Shown here in pieces: positions 57,141 to 64,000 of a stretch of 64,000 bases of DNA. The translations under genes and the position numbers were made by a program. Numbering within the stretch: the stretch's first letter is position 1; each line of letters starts with the position of its first letter. The notes under the pieces are model-generated. The model did no database searches, was not told the origin of the DNA, and saw nothing but the letters and a program-made list of their open reading frames with translations. The stretch comes from Notolepis coatsorum. Taxonomy: Eukaryota; Chordata; Actinopteri; Aulopiformes; Paralepididae. The stretch covers positions 77,659,328-77,723,327 of the forward strand of contig OZ020589.1 in assembly GCA_963971535.1 (NCBI GenBank). Direction: 5' to 3'.

Positions 57141-57570
57141 AAAAAGGTTACAGCATGATCTGCAATATTCTTTAATACGTTTTTATAATATACCCAACTG
57201 CGTTTTTCTTCTACCTCAAGGTGTAATAATTGCTTTGAATGATTTTAAGTTCCTCCTTACAACAATACAAATATTATCCAGTTGTGTAACTATCTTCAGC
57301 GCTGGGAATGGGATCCCTTTAAAACTTTGAGATGTCAGCACTGTCTGTTAAATGTAATGCATGAAAACATTTTAACATTTGTTAGGACCATTATCAAATC
57401 AGATCATATTTATTTGTAAGGCCCTGCAACACACATTGATGTCCCCTTGGGGCAAACACATCTTCTTTAAACACTTCAAGAAGAAGTATCACAATAAATC
57501 ATGAACAAGACAAAAATACCATAAACTCTAAACAATTTAAAATAAATGAATGCAAAGGTATGTAAAAACC
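57141..57570. other. Spacer of the palindrome, copy 2
   Basis: Near-identical duplicate of 31109-31538. Here it connects copy 2 of the left arm to the full right arm. Confidence 0.8.
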
Positions 57571-59035
57571 TATCAATAGGAAAACAGCACCTCAGACCTA
57601 GTGTTGAGGAGATTACCCAAGACCCTTTCAAGGGGATCTCCCTTCTTAGATGTCATTGACAGCAGTGTTACAATAAAACAGGCAAACAGCCAACAGACAA
57701 GCAGTTACAATAAAACATACCATCACATTTGATATGTATAGAAAAGGTGTAATTCCCATAGCAGGAGTCGGATATTTATCTTTTTTGTACACGTTTTTAA
57801 GTGAAATATATTAGTAGAACTCTTTTTACATCATTCTACATAAGAGTTCCATGTTTTGATATTATAAAATGAAATGCCTCTTTCTTTTAAGGTGATTCAT
57901 ACAGAAATATATTCGATCCACTATACCCCTGTAACGGGGTACAGTGTATCGCTACCTAGGGCACTGTGAATCAGTCCAGATATTATACATAATTTTTTCA
58001 CAAACAGCATCTTTATTGTGTGAACGATGCAAAATGTATCATGTAGAAATAAGACAAGTCAACAATAGACCTATCAACCAGACCATCACTGAAACAATAT
58101 GAATTGTTTTTGCTAGTTGCCTATGTAAAACCCTGCATAGTGCTGGGAACTTTCGCACACGCATCTGACACATCCTGTACATTTGGACAAATGAATGTGA
58201 ATGATACATTCCTATTTGTGACCAAGATAATCACGGTAAAACCTAACATTGTATTATTTTCATGGTTATAATGAATAGAATTCATCTTTGTTTTATGGTG
58301 TTTCATGCTAAATGGTTCTTAAAACGAATTTCCTTCAATCATCTGGACAGGGATCAAACAACCTCTGTATATTGCTGGTAATACTCTGCATTTAACTTTT
58401 TTTCTGCAAAATTAATAAACATTTTATTGCTATGTTCTCTTGTGTGTGAAGTATTGTATCAACAACTCTAATAAATAATGGCTTTATGTTACTTTCATAC
58501 GTGTTAGCCATACTACACACTAACTCAACTATGGTGAGTGAGTTAAAATGTATTTGTCTTAGAACTATCATCTTTGAGCTGTTTGAATATTTCCTATCGT
58601 GTGTAACTGTAGGATTTAATGCATATCGAAATATCGAGAGCATAAAGTAGTACTCAGGGGGGCTTTCTTATTATTTAGTGTGGCTAAAAAACAATTTTAA
58701 CTAGATGCTGTTCTGAAAAGTAATTCATAAATGTACTAGTTGTATAATATACCTTAGAACAGCTTAAAGAAAATACCTTTGGGGCTTGATCGTACTAAAC
58801 TTCTAAAAATACATCTGTATTGAAACACTTTGTTTTTACCTTATCATTGAGTAAACGTCTATTTTAACTGTATCGGTCAGTTTCATGATTTTAGATGTTT
58901 ATAATTTATGTGTATCATTGACACTCAAACAATCAACAAAAAATTCAGAATTCAATAGGATTATGTGATATCATGTTTTTACATTTACCAGTGTAGCTTC
59001 TGCTAAATCTGGTGCATCCATGTTTTCATATGACA

Positions 59036-59738
59036 ATGATAGGGAGGGAGGAGTCGGACTGTGATCACAGACGTTACTGTAGCCTTTAGTAGGCCTTGTG
59101 TTGTGTATGTATGTATGTATGTGACAAATAAACCTCTTGAATCCTGTCATATATTCAATCAGTTTCAGTAACTACAGAACACATAATAGTCAACTCACTT
59201 GTTGATGTAGTTGTGGTCCGGCCGTCTGCACAGCACATTCCATGATAAAAAAAAGTATCCATTTAGTTAGATAGATGATAGATCCAACACTGTCTACAGT
59301 ATCTCGTGATTATCTCCCACTCCTGTTCTGATATGACCGCAGCAGGCCGGGCGTTGCAGAGATAGTCCCCACCGCAGCAGCACCAGCAGCAGGTGTCAAG
59401 TTTGATTTGTGCCGTGCGTGCAGGCTGCAGCGCCGCCGCGCTCCGAATGGTAATTGCAAGAATAGCATGCATGTTGCCACCATAATACGTGTGTGAATTA
59501 GTGCGCAAATCATTAATCATACATCCAAAATAGCATACGTTTATTATTATACACGATGATGATACAGAAAATTACAGAAAAATGAGAAATGCATGGCAAA
59601 AGTAGCATTTATTTTCAGTAATTTAGAGACCCCCCAAAAATTCACAAATCATGTTTTCAGGGGAGCTGATGTCTGATCTAAGGGAGCCATGGCTGCCCCA
59701 GCTCCCCCGTGTATCGCACCCTGGGTGGTATACATATA
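59036..59738. other. Right-arm-specific segment
   Basis: No counterpart in the left arm. It contains GTATGTATGTATGTATG then ACAAATAAACCTCTTGAATCC (59104-59144), which resembles a LINE 3' end or a polyadenylation region, and a CpG/CAG-rich patch (59330-59470). No gene recognised. Confidence 0.5.
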
Positions 59739-61383
59739 CAGTTTATTATTATATAGATTATAGATTTTGTATCCCCTTACACCCTGATAAAAATGGAAAC
59801 TGGAAAACGAGTCTAATCATTGTAATTACAGCACCAAAGCTGTTTGTCTTAAAAAGGAGTGAGGTGTCATGGGGGTGATATATGTCAACCCCCTGACAAA
59901 TTAGCATTATCCTCCTACACGCAGAGATCCTTCTGACTATTGACTCAATCTAGTAAAAATAGTTCATTCGCCCCTTTTAAAAACACCTCATACAATATCT
60001 TGAATTTCCTTCGACTGTCATATGGTCTGGGAACAGGAAAAATTTTCAGACAAGTAGTCTGAAATTAATAAATAATTTGCATGTTCTCTTGAATATACTT
60101 TATGCATTATTGTTAGTTCTCTTGAATATACTTTATGCATTATTGTTACACAATACCAACTCTAGTGGTTCTATGTTACATTCATAAGCGATACCCCTAG
60201 CCCCTACTAACTCAGATATATATGTATGTTGACTGAATAACATTTTATTTACCCTAGAACTGTCACCTTTGTGTTGATTGAATATTTCATGCTGTGTAAT
60301 GCAGGTCACCGTACTAAACTTCTAAAATACATCTGTATTGAAACACATTGTTTTTACCCTTTTTCTTATCATTGTGTAAACGTCTATTTTACATGTATCG
60401 ACCTGTTTCATGATTTTATATGTTTATAATTTATGTGTATCATTGACACTCAACCATTAAACAAAAAATCTGAATTCAATAGGATTATGTGATATCATGT
60501 TTTTACATTTACCATAGTTTCTGCTAAATAACCTGCAAACATGTTTTCATGTGATAATGATATAAATGCATATTGTCTACAGTAGATACAGAAATAATAG
60601 ATTTTGCAATGCTCTGTTTAGAACAATAGTATTTCCAAATGTTATGTCTGATTTACTCGTGTGTACCACATTATAGTTGCAATTCATGCATGAAAGATGC
60701 TATACATATACAGTATGGATTTTATTTTTACCTTTTATTTTACCAGGTATTCATTTGAGATCATAGATCCCTTTTTTAGCTAGACCTGGGCCCCGTTCCC
60801 CGTACCTGGATAACTGAGTTAGCCGGATAACTTTCGGTTAAGTCTGACTTAAGCCGGACTTTCCGGTTCCCTGTACCTGGATTGTCCAAATCACCATGAC
60901 AACAGATCCAAAAGTTTGAGCCTGGTCGAAAGCAGAGTTTAAGTTCAAGTTAGCCGGATGAAGCACAGCCACGCCCCCGCAAAGAAAGTGACAGCTCGTT
61001 TCCTGAAATTATTCCCACAGTCTACGATCTGCATTATACCATTCTGAATTACGTTTTTGTGCTCCATTCTTCCAGAGGGGGCTTTTGAAATGTAAAATAG
61101 ACCCAAAATGCTGATACTAAATTCACTTTGTCCTAAATAATGCACGTTATATATACCGTGGCGCTCGCTCGGTGCGATGTACACATTATGTGGTTATTTT
61201 AATTGTAACTGGGATTAAGATGTCTGATGAGATGCGCTGTTTGACGGATTTGAGAAATTGAATGAGCCGTTGACGTCACATTAATGAATGAGGATAAAGA
61301 GTTAAAACTTCATTCAAAATAAAGAATATTCTAAACACGGGTCTCTCGTTCATTAATGTATAAACAATGAATTTATCCCATCT

Positions 61384-61453
61384 GGCACAGTGGCGCAGCG
61401 GTAGTGCTCAATCCTGGCAACCCAGCGACCGGTGTTCGAAACCCCGTGTTTCC
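61384..61453 (+). other. tRNA-like sequence inside the Harbinger-like element
   Basis: AGTGGCGCAGCGGTAGTG (A-box-like) and GGTGTTCGAAACC (B-box-like) are about 35 bases apart with a plausible anticodon arm between (CCTGG…CCAGC). The acceptor ends do not pair well. It is likely a tRNA-derived SINE head or tRNA pseudogene. Confidence 0.45.
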
Positions 61454-61613
61454 AATATAATTTTTTGGAATATAATATTAATGATTATACGCCAAAGTAG
61501 CCTAGTTGTAAGTTAAAATATTATAAATCTACATGCATTGAGGATGTCATTCTTTATATAGCTCTCAACGTGCACCAAATTGAATTATTCCTACATCGCA
61601 AAAAGAAGGAAAA

Positions 61614-61682
61614 GACTGGGTTTCGAACCCCGGTCGTCTGCGTGAAAGTCAAAAGAAGAACCCGTTAGACCACAGTGGAGAT
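61614..61682 (-). other. tRNA-Glu-like sequence inside the Harbinger-like element
   Basis: On the minus strand TGGTCTAACGGGTT (D arm), GACTTTCACGC (anticodon loop with TTC, Glu) and ACCGGGGTTCGAAACCC (T arm) are in tRNA order. The acceptor stem is poor. Most likely a decayed tRNA-Glu-derived sequence, not a working gene. Confidence 0.45.
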
Positions 61683-62980
61683 AAGTAAAAGATCGACCAT
61701 ACATCAATCAATGGGAAGAGAGCCGTATCGTTATTCTGTATAACAGTTCAACTAATTATTTTCGCTAGCAAGATCTCATTTGATTATTCAATCCAGCAGG
61801 CAAGTTTAAAGAAATATAATCTGATTGATTGAGGTAATGAGGGACTTAAAATTAGCCTATAGATAACGCATTTAACTTGTCGGCGAGGCGATTGAGCCGT
61901 ACTGCAATATGTTAATAAAGTTCTAAATCAATTAATCAATCAATGCCGCTAGAGAATCAGGATCTCTGCTATCGATAAGTGCTGGCTTTTCAACTGGAGC
62001 GGCCGCGCGCACTTATCCTGGGTCTCAAGTCTGGCTTGAGTTAACGAGACTGAATCCACCTTCGAGGAACAGGAAAATCCCGGCTTCAAACATCGGGTTA
62101 ACTGAATCTGGATAATGACATCTTGATCGACTTAGTTGAACCAGGTACGGGGAACAGGGCCCTGGCCCCCAAATGACAGCAAAACAATCATATAGAATAC
62201 ACAAAGAAACACAGACTGATACATACAAAAGGCAAAGTGGGCCTGGGGTTACATTTGAGGTGGAGCAAACTATATTGAATGGTCTCATTCTTTAAAATGC
62301 CCTTAATTTGAACTTTAAAATCAGATATGGTATTGAGGGCCTACAGTTTCAACGTTTTAAAAAAAAATCCTTTACAGGCAGAGCTAGCGGCGAACATGTA
62401 GGCCTTTCCCCCAAACTCTGTGCTATTTTCAGGGGTACTGAGACATATAAAATAGTCCTGGGATCGTAAGCTGTAAACTGGGTTTGATGTGATGGTGAGG
62501 TATGAGCCATGGTAAAAAGGGTAGTTGACCTATAAATGCTTTATAAATGAAGGTGTACTATTGAAACAGTCTAGGGTCAGTCATGGATAGCTAGTTAACT
62601 TTAGCATACAGAGTGTTTTGATGTGATCTATATCCAAAAATAAGTCTTAATTTATTAATTTAAGACATATGAAATACCCTATTGAAACAGTTAAAGCAGC
62701 TTGGACAGACACACACCCACCCATACACACACTTACAAGTTATCACTATTTTTTTGTTGTTTTGTATCACAAACAGTGCTGTATTTGTAAATCTGTTATG
62801 TCCTAAATGTATGGATGTAGCAGTACTGTCTATCTGTATGTCATGTATGTCATATAGGCCCTGATGAATTGAAAATGGGGGACTCTGATGTAAACATGAC
62901 AAAAGTATTTCTATGGTATGTATTCTCTTAACCTTGTCAAAGACTCTAATATATCTTAATACAATGTATTCGTTTTACAC

Positions 62981-63203
<223 letters not shown>

Positions 63204-63297
63204 GTGTATTAAGAAATAATAACTACAGCTATCTCTATTGCATGGTCTGCACCGTGTCCCTAACTGTCAGCATACAGACACCCCACCCCTTGGACAT

Positions 63298-63490
63298 CAT
63301 TTACATTTACATTTAGTCATTTATCTGATGCTTTTATCCAAAGCGACATACAAGTTCTGTACGATAGGTGATCAGGGAGAGTACAACTCTATCACCTGAG
63401 TAACAATATTCATCAAAGTGTTGCGTGTTACAGTGCAGATTAGTTTATTAGGATAAATGCCTGACTGTAAGGTTAGTTAGGCAATGGTCA
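63298..63490 (-). mobile_element. L2-type 3' tail in right arm
   Basis: Inverted partner of 23090-23275 with the same CATTTACATTTAGTCATTTA tail. It shows that this insertion predates formation of the inverted arms. Confidence 0.7.
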
Positions 63491-64000
63491 GATTATGTTA
63501 CAGATAAACAGCTATAAACAATGTTCATCATAAATGTATAGCATCCTTTTATACAGAATTATGTTATGTGACCCCTTCCATTGTGTGAACAAAAAATATG
63601 CTATGAGTATATGGTTCTACAATACAATACTTGTATATGTACATGTTACAAAAATATAAACCATATGTATTTGAACAATAAAATAAAAATAAAATATGTC
63701 AGATTTCTGCTGTAACTCTACAGGGTCGTATGCAGGCCTTCCCTTCCCCTAAACTACTAACCATCATGGGGTGTTTTAACACCTAAGGGGGCCCAATTCA
63801 CACCCCCACACACACACACACACCCACACAGACACATTTTTTCTGAACATTATATTTTCAGCACAACTCTAACTATCACGTATAACTTTTTATACCTATT
63901 CATATCTTTAACTGTAATAATTTAATGTGAACAATAATACAAAACACGGTAATGCAACTTTTTTTTAAATAATCTATTTTAAATAAAACGCTTCACCGAA

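Larger units (their letters stand above)
32580..58611 (+). repeat. Tandem duplication, copy 2, interrupted
   Basis: The same unit, enlarged by the 1,081-bp-unit array (5,910 bp plus a 10-bp duplication) and the ERV (14,477 bp plus a 4-bp duplication). Subtracting these gives 5,631 bp, one base from copy 1. The protein-coding-looking 133-codon frame differs at six residues between the copies. Confidence 0.92.
60789..62161. mobile_element. Harbinger-like non-autonomous element
   Basis: 1,373 bp with about 20-bp inverted ends GGCCC(C/T)GTTCCCCGTACC flanked by CTG on both sides (60786-60788, 62162-62164), fitting the 3-bp CWG/TWA target of PIF/Harbinger elements. The left arm lacks it (intact site near 24275). 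The subterminal GGATAACTGAGTTAGCCGG and TCCAGATTCAGTTAACCCG blocks are also inverted. No transposase frame; two tRNA-like stretches lie inside. Confidence 0.75.

Noticed and set aside
61614..61682. Functional tRNA-Glu gene
   Set aside because: The acceptor stem does not pair and the sequence lies inside a transposon; treated as a tRNA-derived relic.

Overview
The window looks like repeat-rich nuclear DNA from a ray-finned (teleost) fish. The evidence is two vertebrate-type Copia LTR retrotransposons, L2-type LINE fragments with the familiar fish 3' tail, a tRNA-derived SINE, many small hAT-type DNA transposons, long GT/TATG/AAT microsatellites and a full-length endogenous retrovirus (ERV). 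I recognise no host protein-coding gene and no convincing host exon. The organism call is an inference from repeat content; the species is not determined.

Layout. 1-7065: mostly unrecognised non-coding DNA with two large GT microsatellites, a SINE body copy and a possible piggyBac-like element (4259-6023). 7066-11919: Copia-1 (minus strand), complete LTRs and a 5-bp target duplication, reverse transcriptase largely destroyed. 11925-12306: tRNA-derived SINE. 12922-17603: Copia-2 (minus strand), a relative with its protease deleted. 18420-21660: two L2 LINE fragments around a 1.17-kb hAT element with a perfect 8-bp target duplication.

22583-64000 is one giant fold-back structure. The sequence from 22583 is the reverse complement of the sequence running back from the window end, around a ~430-bp spacer. 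Its middle has been tandemly duplicated (copy 1, 25503-32579; copy 2, 32580-58611), with a perfect palindrome at the junction. Later insertions decorate it: hAT elements, a Harbinger-like element, a 5.9-kb tandem array of a 1,081-bp unit carrying a hammerhead-ribozyme motif (34495-40404), and a 14.5-kb ERV (40527-55003). Once the insertions and their target duplications are subtracted, the two duplicated copies are 5,632 and 5,631 bp, which supports the boundaries given here.

The ERV is gamma/epsilon-like: tRNA-Trp-like primer site, UAG stop between gag and an in-frame pol, GPY/F integrase tail, CX6CC envelope. pol and env are open and the LTRs nearly identical, so it is young. gag is broken and contains a perfect 127-bp inverted duplication of its own 3' end. 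The most unusual items are the hammerhead-bearing array, the gag inverted duplication and the nested fold-back locus.
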